Positions 55,523 to 63,375 of a stretch of 64,000 nt of DNA are shown here, one piece after another. Each line of letters begins with the position of its first letter. Position 1 is the first letter of the stretch. A program made the translations under genes and the position numbers. Below the pieces are notes generated by a model that saw only the letters and a list, made by a program, of their open reading frames with translations, did not search any database and was not told the DNA's origin. Source of the stretch: Edaphobacter modestus (GTDB lineage Bacteria; Acidobacteriota; Terriglobia; Terriglobales; Acidobacteriaceae); contig NZ_SHKW01000001.1 in assembly GCF_004217555.1 (NCBI RefSeq), positions 3,534,001 to 3,598,000 on the forward strand, written 5' to 3'.

Positions 55523-56080
55523 ATGAGTCTTGAGAGCGTTCTGGTCGAGGAACTAAAAGATTTGTATAGCGCCGAGAGCCAGCTGGTGAAGGCGCTTCCG
55601 AAGATGGCCAAGGGAGCCTCAAATCCCGAGTTGAAGAATCTGTTTACGGAGCACCTGGAAGAGACCAAGGGTCAGGTGGATCGGCTGAAGCAGATCTTCG
55701 AACAGCTGGGTAAGCGGCCAGCCGGCAAGTTATGCAAGGGCATGGAAGGCCTTGTTGAGGAAGGGAAAGAGCAACTGGAGAGCGATGAGGAGGGCGCCAC
55801 CAAAGATGTGTGTATCGCAGGCGCTGCGCTTCGCGTCGAGCACTACGAGATTGCGGGCTATACGGCTGCGATTGCCATTGCGAGGACGCTGGGCCAGGAT
55901 GAGATTGTGGAGTTGCTGACCGAGACGCTGAACGAAGAGGAAGAGGCGGGCAGAAAGGTGCTGGAGCAGTCGCAACCGCTGATAGAAGAAGCTTCGTCCG
56001 AAGGTGAAGAAGAAGAGGAAGCGCCGGCGCGGAGAGCAAAAGCCAACGGAAAGCACCCCACCAAACGGGCGTCCCGCTGA
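55523..56080 (+). CDS. DUF892 (YciE/YciF-like) ferritin-fold protein
   Basis: A 185-residue helical-bundle protein. The ferritin-like DUF892 domain runs from about 4 to 155: VEELKDLYSAESQLVKALPK, LFTEHLEETKGQVDRLKQIF, VEHYEIAGYTAAIAIA, LLTETLNEEEEAGR. An acidic then Lys/Arg-rich tail (EGEEEEEAPARRAKANGKHP) follows. Homologues are stress-induced (osmotic and oxidative). GAGG precedes the ATG. The next gene but one terminator codes for another stress-type bundle. Confidence 0.88.
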   Translation: MSLESVLVEELKDLYSAESQLVKALPKMAKGASNPELKNLFTEHLEETKGQVDRLKQIFEQLGKRPAGKLCKGMEGLVEEGKEQLESDEEGATKDVCIAGAALRVEHYEIAGYTAAIAIARTLGQDEIVELLTETLNEEEEAGRKVLEQSQPLIEEASSEGEEEEEAPARRAKANGKHPTKRASR

Positions 56081-56102
56081 AGGCAAAGCGAGACTTCGAG
56101 AA

Positions 56103-56132
56103 GGCTCGGCGTGACGCCGGGCCTTTTCTTTT
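56103..56132 (+). terminator. Terminator after the DUF892 gene
   Basis: GGCTCGGCG-TGA-CGCCGGGCC hairpin followed by TTTTCTTTTC. Confidence 0.85.
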
Positions 56133-56272
56133 CTGCACCTTCACATGAATACAGCAGCTAATCAGGGAGGCAAAACTCCAGTGTTTACGGGGATTTCGCT
56201 GGTCCAGGCAACTTTTCTCCAGCGCAACTGCAAACCACCGAGACCCATCTGATGTAGGCAGAGAGGTGATTT

Positions 56273-56716
56273 ATGGCTTTCGAGACTAAAGCAGTCCGCA
56301 CGGTTATCGAAGTGCTCCACGATGGCGAAAAAGGCTTCCAGTCGCTGGGGAGAGAGTTAAAGGATCCGAGGGCGAAGTCCTACTTCACAGAAGAGGCCGC
56401 GACCCGAGGCAGATTCGCATCCGACCTTGAATCGGCACTGAGCTCCGCCGGCGGCAAGGCCGTTGCAGAAGGCGGCACGACGTCAGGAGCGATACACCGC
56501 GCCTGGGGCGAGCTGAAGGCAAAGATGGGCGGCAGCGACCACACACTGCTTGAGACCGCGGAGCAGGGCGAGGATGCGGCGAAGAAGGCATACGAAGAGG
56601 TGTTGAAGATGAGAGATGTTCCGCCACCGATCCAGAGCCTTCTCAGAGAGCAGCAGACTCACATTCTGGCCTCTCACGACAAGGTGAAGGCCATGCGGGA
56701 TTCGACAGCGGTATAG
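56273..56716 (+). CDS. PA2169 / DUF2383 four-helix-bundle protein
   Basis: A 147-residue acidic four-helix protein: TVIEVLHDGEKGFQSLGREL, RGRFASDLESALSSAGGKAV, GAIHRAWGELKAKMGG, and LLREQQTHILASHDKVKAMR. It matches the PA2169/DUF2383 family, ferritin-like bundles often encoded beside DUF892 or other stress proteins. AGAGAGGTG precedes the ATG. It sits between terminators on both sides, so it is monocistronic. Confidence 0.87.
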   Translation: MAFETKAVRTVIEVLHDGEKGFQSLGRELKDPRAKSYFTEEAATRGRFASDLESALSSAGGKAVAEGGTTSGAIHRAWGELKAKMGGSDHTLLETAEQGEDAAKKAYEEVLKMRDVPPPIQSLLREQQTHILASHDKVKAMRDSTAV

Positions 56717-56739
56717 ATGCTTCTGCAACAAATAGTGGT

Positions 56740-56773
56740 GGCCCGGCATGGAATTGCCGGGCCTTATTTTTTT
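56740..56773. terminator. Terminator between PA2169-type and NUDIX genes
   Basis: GGCCCGGCA-TGGAAT-TGCCGGGCC (56740-56763) followed by TTATTTTTTT on the plus strand, in front of the convergent NUDIX gene. Confidence 0.85.
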
Positions 56774-56785
56774 CGCGCGGGAGAT

Positions 56786-57265
56786 CTATTCTGCAATTCC
56801 GAGCTTCTCCGAAAGCCGCTGGAGGAATACGGTCTGCCCCTGAAATATGCGTTCGAATGCGTCCTGGATCGGGAACCAGGCTCCGCGATCCGCTTCCGGT
56901 ATCTCTATCTTTCGTCCGGAACGGGGCGGCCACTCGATTTCGCAGAGATTGCTCATGAGTAAAGCAGGATCACAGTCGCCCTCAACGGCCCATGCGAACA
57001 CGCTTTTTCCGCCTGCCTGCTTCGTTGTACCAAGCTCGAGGAAGTCGCTCCGCTTCAGTTGATTTACATCGAAGCCTGTCTCTTCGTTGAACTCTCGTAT
57101 GGCAGCGGCAAGCGGTTGCTCTTCATCGCTGAACTCACCCTTGGGCATGGTCCAGGCGGCAAGATCCTTCCTGGCCCAGAAGGGGCCGCCCGGATGTACC
57201 AGAAAGACCTCCACCGAAGTGCCTCGACGTCGATACATCAGAAGACCTGCGCTTTTCTTTGCCAT
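56786..57265 (-). CDS. NUDIX hydrolase
   Basis: A 159-residue NUDIX protein. The box is GEFSDEEQPLAAAIREFNEE followed by TGF, matching G-x5-E-x7-REUXEEXGU. The start MAKKSAGLLMYRRRGTSVEV and ending PIQDAFERIFQGQTVF resemble the Ap4A/dATP-like RppH-related branch that acts on nucleotides linked to another moiety; exact substrate unknown. An ATG at 57265 is used; a GTG at 57292 extends the frame. Confidence 0.88.
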   Translation of the reverse strand: MAKKSAGLLMYRRRGTSVEVFLVHPGGPFWARKDLAAWTMPKGEFSDEEQPLAAAIREFNEETGFDVNQLKRSDFLELGTTKQAGGKSVFAWAVEGDCDPALLMSNLCEIEWPPRSGRKIEIPEADRGAWFPIQDAFERIFQGQTVFLQRLSEKLGIAE

Positions 57266-57348
57266 AAACTCTGCCGTAATTATGAAGGCCACTATTGCTC
57301 AGCTTTGGCTTGCACAACATCTGGGGCGTGCACAAGGCTCTGGCCTGC

Positions 57349-58188
57349 TCAATCTGAGTCCACATACTTAATAAGTAGAACCTCGTTGCCGAGCTCGCTG
57401 TAGATCAGCTCGTCGACGGTTCCGGCAGCGAGAAGAAGACCGAACCCCCCGGGCCGCATTCCTTGTTCTTCACGCCTGACGATGTGAGCGACCGGATCCT
57501 GCGATGAATTGGTCATCGCTACGGAACCGACGGACTCGGGTCGAAATCCCGATCCCGGATCGCGAACGTGAAACACGAATGTTCGTGCTGTCCGCACGGC
57601 TGTAACTTCTACGACCTGTTCGGGGTTGAATGCAGCGCCATGTTCCATCGCGTTCAGCAGGATCTCGTAGAGCGCCTGCAACATCTCCTGACGCGTGTTC
57701 TGGGGTAGCTGGACACTAAGTTCCTTTGCAAAGGTCAGAAGGCGTTCCGCAGTCAGCATGTTGCAGTTTGCACGAACCGATACCCAGCCTGGCCGGGCTG
57801 TCACAACTTCGATGTTATCCCTCCACTGACTGTCGGAGGCGGCTCTGAGGGCGAGGTCTGCGATCGCCGGCGGATCGAATGGCGCGGCGAAGCATGCGAA
57901 GGCTCCAGCCCGCAGAGCGGCAATCACTTCGTCGGGAGTGCTGTGAGGCGCAAGCAGGATGCACTTCACGGCGGGCCTCACGAGACGCATCTCTTCAAGC
58001 AGAGCGAGGTCTTCTTCGATGAGCGTCGCGGGACTGGTGATGACTACGCCGAACGAGCGCAGGCGCAACCGCTGCAGCGCGCCGATTGGACCGGCAGCGA
58101 AATCGATGGGTGTGCCGGCGGCAGAAAGAATATCGCCGATCTCATGGATTACGTCGTTATCCGTTCCTATAACAAGGACCCTGCTCAT
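57349..58188 (-). CDS. Degenerate-receiver protein with HATPase domain
   Basis: A 279-residue cytoplasmic protein. Residues 1-120 have the receiver fold (RVLVIGTDNDVIHEIGDIL) but the phospho-acceptor position reads VVITS (Ser52) and the conserved Lys is Ala (FAAPFDP), so phosphorylation is unlikely. Residues 150-279 are a GHKL/HATPase domain of the RsbW type with intact N-box EILLNAMEHG, G1 box RDPGSGF and G2 box GMRPGGFGLLL. Such ATPases act as anti-sigma kinases or phosphatase partners. ATG 58188 has GGGAG upstream; a longer frame to 58518 has no site and would overlap the next gene. Divergent from a PI-PLC gene. Confidence 0.8.
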   Translation of the reverse strand: MSRVLVIGTDNDVIHEIGDILSAAGTPIDFAAGPIGALQRLRLRSFGVVITSPATLIEEDLALLEEMRLVRPAVKCILLAPHSTPDEVIAALRAGAFACFAAPFDPPAIADLALRAASDSQWRDNIEVVTARPGWVSVRANCNMLTAERLLTFAKELSVQLPQNTRQEMLQALYEILLNAMEHGAAFNPEQVVEVTAVRTARTFVFHVRDPGSGFRPESVGSVAMTNSSQDPVAHIVRREEQGMRPGGFGLLLAAGTVDELIYSELGNEVLLIKYVDSD

Positions 58189-58331
58189 GCTCTTCTCCCA
58201 GGAATGGAATGGCACTTCTTCGCGTCGGGGCCCAGATATGGAAATGATATCGAAAACCTTCGTCCGACAATGCTGCACGACTCGCATGGGATATTGTTGA
58301 AAGAAAGACTCCGTTTTGAGGTTCCTGTTGC

Positions 58332-59465
58332 ATGTCGCGTTCTTTGGTTGCGCTCTCCCTCGCACTTCTTTCGTTTCCCGTGGTAGCGCAGAAGAAGAGC
58401 GCACAGGACATGGTGGTTCATCTGAACCAGATTCAGGTAATCGGAACGCATAACAGCTATAACATGGGCTTCGCTCCCAGCGAGGCGAAGTACTTTGAAG
58501 CCCACTATCCAAAGGCATATCACGGCGTGGAGTATCACCACCAGACGCTGACGAAGCAGCTCGATGCAGGTGTGCGTCAATTGGAGCTCGACATCGTGCA
58601 GGACCCGAAGGGCGGACGATTTGCGCACCCCAGGATCGTCGAACTGACCAGGCAGGAGGGTCTGCCAGCCGATCCTGACTTCGACCCCAACCACGACATG
58701 ATGAAGCCGGGCTTCAAAACACTGCACCTGGGCGATCTTAACGAACGCAGCAGCTGCCCTTTGTTCGTCGAATGTCTACGGACGATTCGGACGTGGTCGA
58801 AGGCGCATAAGGGACATGTGCCCATCTTCATCCTGGTGGAAGACAAGCAGGGAAAGGTAAGCCAGCTGCCCGACGCCGTAACGGCCGAGCCCTGGACCGG
58901 AGTGACATGGGACGCGATGGATGCGGAGATTCGTTCGGTGTTCAAAGAGAGCGAGATCATCACTCCGGATCAGGTTCGCGGAAGCTATTCGACGCTTGAG
59001 GAGGCGGTGCTGGCAGGAAAGTGGCCAACATTAAAGGAGGCGAGGGGGAAGGTGATCTTCCTTCTCTATAACCGGAAGTCGGCGCCGGCGTATCTTGCGG
59101 GACACGCAATGATGAAGGATCGCGTGTTGTTCGTGAACGGGCGTCCAGGCGAGCCGGAGGCGGGGTTTGTCGAACAGGACAACGGCAAGCCCGCGGAGAT
59201 CGATGAGCTGGTGAAGAAGGGATACCTGGTACGTTCGCGAGGGGACTTCAACACGGATCAGGGGCGAACGAACGATACGACTCGACGCGAGGAACTGCTG
59301 GGCAGCGGCGCGCAGATGATCAGTACGGATTTTCCAGTGAGCGAGCCTGCGCCGTGGACGGGGTATATTGTGGAGCTGCCGAGGGGCCTGGCGGCGCGGT
59401 GTAATCCAGTGAACGCCCCGAGTGGGTGTGTAGATGGATTGATTGAAGGGAAAGGGCAGCGTTGA
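58332..59465 (+). CDS. Secreted Ca2+-dependent phosphoinositide phospholipase C-like protein
   Basis: A 377-residue protein with a signal peptide (MSRSLVALSLALLSFPVVA). The PI-PLC-C1 (PF16670-type) barrel is shown by the active-site GTHNSYN (His40) after VIG, the beta strands TKQLDAGVRQLELDIV and FILVEDKQGK, the second half KVIFLLYNR and the ending STDFPVSEPAPWTGYIVELP. It may cleave inositol or other phospholipids outside the cell; exact substrate unknown. A divergent 143-base gap separates it from the pseudo-receiver gene. Confidence 0.85.
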   Translation: MSRSLVALSLALLSFPVVAQKKSAQDMVVHLNQIQVIGTHNSYNMGFAPSEAKYFEAHYPKAYHGVEYHHQTLTKQLDAGVRQLELDIVQDPKGGRFAHPRIVELTRQEGLPADPDFDPNHDMMKPGFKTLHLGDLNERSSCPLFVECLRTIRTWSKAHKGHVPIFILVEDKQGKVSQLPDAVTAEPWTGVTWDAMDAEIRSVFKESEIITPDQVRGSYSTLEEAVLAGKWPTLKEARGKVIFLLYNRKSAPAYLAGHAMMKDRVLFVNGRPGEPEAGFVEQDNGKPAEIDELVKKGYLVRSRGDFNTDQGRTNDTTRREELLGSGAQMISTDFPVSEPAPWTGYIVELPRGLAARCNPVNAPSGCVDGLIEGKGQR

Positions 59466-59543
59466 TTCCTGCCATCTCCTGGAGATGAAACGACACGCAG
59501 CTTCGAAGTGATCCGCGAATGTTAGCTGCGCCGGAGGGCAGGC

Positions 59544-60005
59544 TCAGGCCAGGGGACGGTTGAGCTCGGTGCGCCAATCTTCGGGCTGCGCGCTGGTGTC
59601 GGGGTTTACGAGGTATCGCTCCCAGAGGTCTTCGCGGGTGTTATAGCGGTGCTCTTCAATCCAGTTCATGAACTGGCCCCATGCGGCCGCCAGGCCAGTG
59701 TAGTTGCCGCTGTAGATGGTGCGGGCGACGGTGGCGGCGGCGAGTTGGCCAGCCTCGACGCGCCCTGTCGGCTTGATTTCGGCATCGACGGGAAAGCAGA
59801 TCCGGAAGTCGAAGGTCTCATTGGGGCGGCGGAAGTGGTAGGTGAACCAGGGTCCGGTGGGAACGACGGCCTGCGCTTTGAGCACAGCACTCAACTCTTC
59901 AAGACCGGCATTCATGGCAGCCATGATCTCTGCGCGTGGCACAGTGGTGTGGATGAAGGCGATGGTCTGTGCGGGGGATTCTACGATCTCGGGCTCTGTG
60001 ATCAT
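59544..60005 (-). CDS. GyrI-like effector-binding domain protein
   Basis: A 153-residue protein, no DNA-binding part. The SHS2/GyrI fold is seen in SPAQTIAFIHTTVPRAEIMA, FRICFPVDAEIKPTGRVEAG and the closing WERYLVNPDTSAQPEDWRTE. The domain binds small cationic or aromatic ligands and is the sensor half of SoxS/Rob/BmrR-type regulators; stand-alone copies may sequester toxins. The ATG at 60005 opens the domain. Confidence 0.85.
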   Translation of the reverse strand: MITEPEIVESPAQTIAFIHTTVPRAEIMAAMNAGLEELSAVLKAQAVVPTGPWFTYHFRRPNETFDFRICFPVDAEIKPTGRVEAGQLAAATVARTIYSGNYTGLAAAWGQFMNWIEEHRYNTREDLWERYLVNPDTSAQPEDWRTELNRPLA

Positions 60006-60147
60006 TCCACACTCCTCTCTCTTTCAGACCGAGTTTTCGTCCCTTTCCGGGAGGCCGAAGAGGCCAATCCAAGGCAGGAAGAGCGCCATATGCTGTTTCA
60101 AGCATAAGCTGGCCAATAGACAGCATCATTATTCACCGGCCTGTTAT

Positions 60148-61092
60148 TTAGTAAGGCCGGTAATATCCCCCGTATGCGAGCGGCGGATATCCATAGCCAG
60201 AAGAAACCTGAGGAGGAGGATACGGGTACGGGTACGCCGCAGGTGGAGGAGGATACGGGTACGCTGCAGGCGGAGGAGGATACGGGTACGCTGCAGCTGG
60301 AGCTGGATATCCATAAAACTGAGGAGTTGGATTCATCACCACAACCACCGTCGAGTTCGGCTGGGTGTATGTTTGCAGCATCGGGGGGGCCTGCTGCTGG
60401 GCGAGTTGCGCGTACGATCGTTCGATCGGGGCCGGTGCTTGCTGCGCGGATTGCGCGTACGCTCGTTCGATCGGGGCCGGTGCTTGCTGCGCTGGCGCGG
60501 GATCCGCGTAGTTATAGCGGGAGATCAGTTCCGGTTGATGCTGCACCTCGGTCTTGGTCGGAATCCCGAAGTCGTCCATGATTTTTATGGTTAAGCGAGT
60601 CTCCGCTTTCAAGACCGGACGCGGTCCACGCCGCGGCAAGTTGATCAGGTCGATCGGCCACAGCACCGGGATCAACCACTCCACGGTATCGCGAACCGCA
60701 TGTCCTGTCCCAAGGATTCTCCCGTTCGCGTCCACCGCATTCTTTCCGGAGGTCGCGACCACCCGCGTCGAAATCGGGATCACCGTATCGTTTCCCACCA
60801 CCAAACGATCAAACTTCAGCTCCATCCAGCCCTTTCCAACGAAGTGTCCGGGGTCTTTGAATTCTTCAAAGCGGCCGACCATGTAGCTCTCATATGGAAA
60901 GACTGACCGGCCGTACAACTCAACGTGGCTTACCCGGCAGAGCACCGGGTCTCCGATCTTCATCGTCTTCGACGACAGATTGGGCTCGGACACTATGCAC
61001 TGGATTACCGAACCAGCTGGAATCATCTGCTCTGCACCAGAGGCAAGCGAAGCAGACAACAAGATGAAAAACGTGGCAAGAAAGCGCTTCAT
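60148..61092 (-). CDS. Exported protein with Pro/Tyr-rich repeat tail
   Basis: A 314-residue protein. Signal peptide at the start (MKRFLATFFILLSASLASGA). Residues 25-190 form a beta-rich domain (PAGSVIQCIVSEPNLSSKTM, DPVLCRVSHVELYGRSVF, TRLTIKIMDDFG) with no family that I recognise. Two 15-residue APAPIERxYAQ tandem repeats come next, then a low-complexity AAYPYPPPP tail. The tail suggests an unstructured surface segment. GAGGAG precedes the ATG at 61092. Confidence 0.7.
   Translation of the reverse strand: MKRFLATFFILLSASLASGAEQMIPAGSVIQCIVSEPNLSSKTMKIGDPVLCRVSHVELYGRSVFPYESYMVGRFEEFKDPGHFVGKGWMELKFDRLVVGNDTVIPISTRVVATSGKNAVDANGRILGTGHAVRDTVEWLIPVLWPIDLINLPRRGPRPVLKAETRLTIKIMDDFGIPTKTEVQHQPELISRYNYADPAPAQQAPAPIERAYAQSAQQAPAPIERSYAQLAQQQAPPMLQTYTQPNSTVVVVMNPTPQFYGYPAPAAAYPYPPPPAAYPYPPPPAAYPYPYPPPQVSSGYGYPPLAYGGYYRPY
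60406..60495 (-). repeat. Two 45-bp tandem repeats in the Pro/Tyr-rich gene
   Basis: 60406-60450 and 60451-60495 differ at only a few positions and encode the APAPIERxYAQxAQQ units; further 30-bp units coding for AAYPYPPPP lie at about 60210-60305. Confidence 0.8.
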
Positions 61093-61535
61093 GTAAATCT
61101 CCTCTACACACACGTGAACTAAGGAGTGTGCCCTACACCTTCGGTTTTGCCGGAGAGGAAGAATCTGATTTGAGACGGATCTGAGAGGCCCTTGGATAAC
61201 TGCCGGCGATTCTAGCTTAAAAAATCAAGCAACGTTATTTTTTTCTGCAGCTTTTCCATAAAAATTTATGGTGACGTGGGGAACAGCGAGAATTTACTTC
61301 ATGAGCCTGTGAGGCCCTTGCAATTACGGGATGCCCTTTGCAACCTCTCGAGGTGGATTCGGGACGGTTGGGGCCAAGGACTAACGACGGAGAAGATGTG
61401 GGAGAGATCACTGTTACGAGGATCAAACCAGGACAAATAACGGACGATTCGTCGCCCATATGCTGCAAATAGCCATAATCTGGCCATTTGGCCAGATTAT
61501 GGATTATGTCGTCGTCGTCGTCGTGAGCGAGGCAC
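61093..61535. other. Intergenic region with a long perfect hairpin downstream of dnaN
   Basis: No gene seen. CCATAATCTGGCC-ATTT-GGCCAGATTATGG (61473-61502) is a perfect 13-bp stem just after the dnaN stop, so it probably ends that transcript, though no T-tract follows. A short GTC microsatellite lies between the hairpin and the dnaN stop (about 61508-61522). The remainder (61093-61470) is AT-richer than the genes and holds nothing recognisable beyond the promoter of the secreted-protein gene. Confidence 0.55.
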
Positions 61536-62726
61536 TCAGATGCGCATGGGCATCAGGATGTAGCGATACTTCACGTCCTCGTTGCCGTCCTCGGGGCGCA
61601 TCTGGCCGGCTGACTGGGCGTCCTTGAACTCGAGCCTTACCTCGCCTGTGTTGCCGATCGCCTTCAGGAAATCGAGCAGGTACTGACTGTTGAATCCAAC
61701 TACGAGCGGATCATAGTTATACGGCGTCTCGATGGAGTCTTCTGACTCGCCCGCATCGGTCGACGAAGACGATAGCTTCAGTTCGTTCTGCTCCAGGCGA
61801 ATCTTGATCGCGCCCGAGCGCTCGTCGGCGAACTGGGCGACGCGCTGGATCGCGCTCATCAGGTCTTCGGAGCGCACGATGACGAACTTGTTGTTGTCGC
61901 GCGGAAGCACGGCCTCGTAGTTAGGAAACTGCCCGGTAAGCTTGCGGCTGGTCAGAACACGACCGCCGACGCGGAAGAAGAGCGTCTGATCGTCATCGGC
62001 GAACTCGATGGCGTCGGAGTCGGTATTGGAGAGGAGCCCAGAGAGTTCGCCCAATGCCTTTCGAGGGATCAGCGTCTTCTTTTCGCCCTGGATCCCCTCA
62101 AGCTGTTCGCCCATTTTTTCGATGTGGGCGAGACGGTGGCCATCGGTGGCCACCATCGCCATGGACTCGGCCTTCAGCACAAGCAGTGCACCGTTCAAGG
62201 TGTAGCGCGACTCTTCGTTCGAGATGGCGAATATGGTCTTCGAGACCATATTCTTGAGCGCCGCTACCGGAAGCTTCACTGCGCCAGCGGATGGGAACTC
62301 GGGAACCTGCGGGAAGTTCGCGCGCGCCATACCGACCATCTTTGTGTTCGAGCGTCCTGCGCGAATCTGCACCCAGTGGTTGTCCATCAGCTTGATGGAG
62401 ATCTCCCCTTCGGGGAGCAGCTTGATGTAGTCATACAACTTGCGTGCAGGAATGGTGCATGCGCCAGGCTTTTTGACCCGCGCCGAGCAGCTGGTCTTCA
62501 GACTCTGATCCAGGTCGGTCGCCGTAATCGTAAGCCGGTCACCACCCTCATCCTGGGTAGCTTCGAAGAGGAAGTTCGAGAGAATCGGGATAGTCGTCTT
62601 GCGCTCGACCACGGACTGCGCAGCGGTCAGTTCGCGAAGCAGCTCTGCACGAGAGACGGTGATCTCGAGGTTGCCTGTGGGGGCGGCGTTTGTGGTCATC
62701 TCGGAAACCTGGGTGGCAGTGGTCAC
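61536..62726 (-). CDS. dnaN: DNA polymerase III beta subunit (sliding clamp)
   Basis: A 396-residue clamp that encircles DNA and tethers the replicase. All three clamp domains are present: LEITVSRAELLRELTAAQSV at the start, FAISNEESRYTLNGALLVLK in the middle (domain II) and YNYDPLVVGFNSQYLLDFLK followed by the C-terminal YILMPMRI (the usual MPMR ending). A GTG at 62726 has GGGGAGA 8 bases upstream and is preferred; an ATG at 62699 has a weak site and would shorten the protein by 9 residues. The upstream gap is long and AT-richer; dnaA is not in the window. Confidence 0.93.
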   Translation of the reverse strand: MTTATQVSEMTTNAAPTGNLEITVSRAELLRELTAAQSVVERKTTIPILSNFLFEATQDEGGDRLTITATDLDQSLKTSCSARVKKPGACTIPARKLYDYIKLLPEGEISIKLMDNHWVQIRAGRSNTKMVGMARANFPQVPEFPSAGAVKLPVAALKNMVSKTIFAISNEESRYTLNGALLVLKAESMAMVATDGHRLAHIEKMGEQLEGIQGEKKTLIPRKALGELSGLLSNTDSDAIEFADDDQTLFFRVGGRVLTSRKLTGQFPNYEAVLPRDNNKFVIVRSEDLMSAIQRVAQFADERSGAIKIRLEQNELKLSSSSTDAGESEDSIETPYNYDPLVVGFNSQYLLDFLKAIGNTGEVRLEFKDAQSAGQMRPEDGNEDVKYRYILMPMRI

Positions 62727-63375
62727 AGTGTTTTCTCCCCGTCGCTGGCGTTCGCCCGCAGTCGACTCATAGTTTGGCTGCTGGCCAAACTGTACACCGA
62801 ATCGGTCCGGCCATGCCATGCCATACAGGTTGTGGCGATGCGACAGCTTGATTCTAGGTTGCAAAGAGCCTTTCGCGCGACAGGATTTGTTGTGGGAAAC
62901 TGCCCCGGTGTGTGGGCAATGGAGCAGGCCCGGCGAAGCTATGTGCGAACCGGCAAACCATGTCGCGCGAGGGACGGCTTTTAAGAAAGAAGAGTTTTTA
63001 AAGAGAAATGCTCGTAGTCGTAATCGTTCGCGCATGAAAAGTGGATAACTGGTTTATAGCATTTTTTATCAATCGTTTACGTTCATGCGCAGTTTTAGAA
63101 AACTGGACAAGGAAAGTCGCAAGACCGGGAATACAGGGTGGAAACTCAAGCTCGTGTCCTCGCTTATCCCCGTTCTTCACAACCACTCTCCCGCATTCGA
63201 AAAGAAGACCCTGTGTTCATGGTGGGAATTTCCAAAAAAATCAATAAAATCAGATGGTTGCAGAGACCCAATTTTTCACAGCCAGGCGCCAGCCCGGAGG
63301 ATAATCAGTCCTAATCAGTATTTTGCTTCTGCGGGTAGCAGAAGAAGGCGACGCGAGCCCGGAGGGTGAGACACA
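62727..63375. other. Long AT-richer gap upstream of dnaN with DnaA-box-like sites
   Basis: About 650 bases without a gene. From 63000 to 63330 the sequence is clearly AT-richer than its surroundings. It contains TTATCCACT on the minus strand at 63041-63049 (8 of 9 with the DnaA box), a weaker TTATCCCCG near 63163, and TTTTTCACA near 63273. A perfect 9-bp inverted pair GCGCATGAA (63030) / TTCATGCGC (63082) brackets the first site and the run ATTTTTTATC. Whether it is an origin or simply promoter sequence cannot be told by eye. Confidence 0.4.
62771..62791. promoter_or_regulatory. Palindrome upstream of dnaN
   Basis: AGTTTGGC-TGCTG-GCCAAACT has perfect 8-bp arms, 45 bases before the dnaN start. 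It could be an operator or an mRNA hairpin in the dnaN leader. Confidence 0.45.

Noticed and set aside
61503..61525. GTC trinucleotide run as a coding or regulatory element
   Set aside because: Five short units just past the dnaN stop; too small to interpret.
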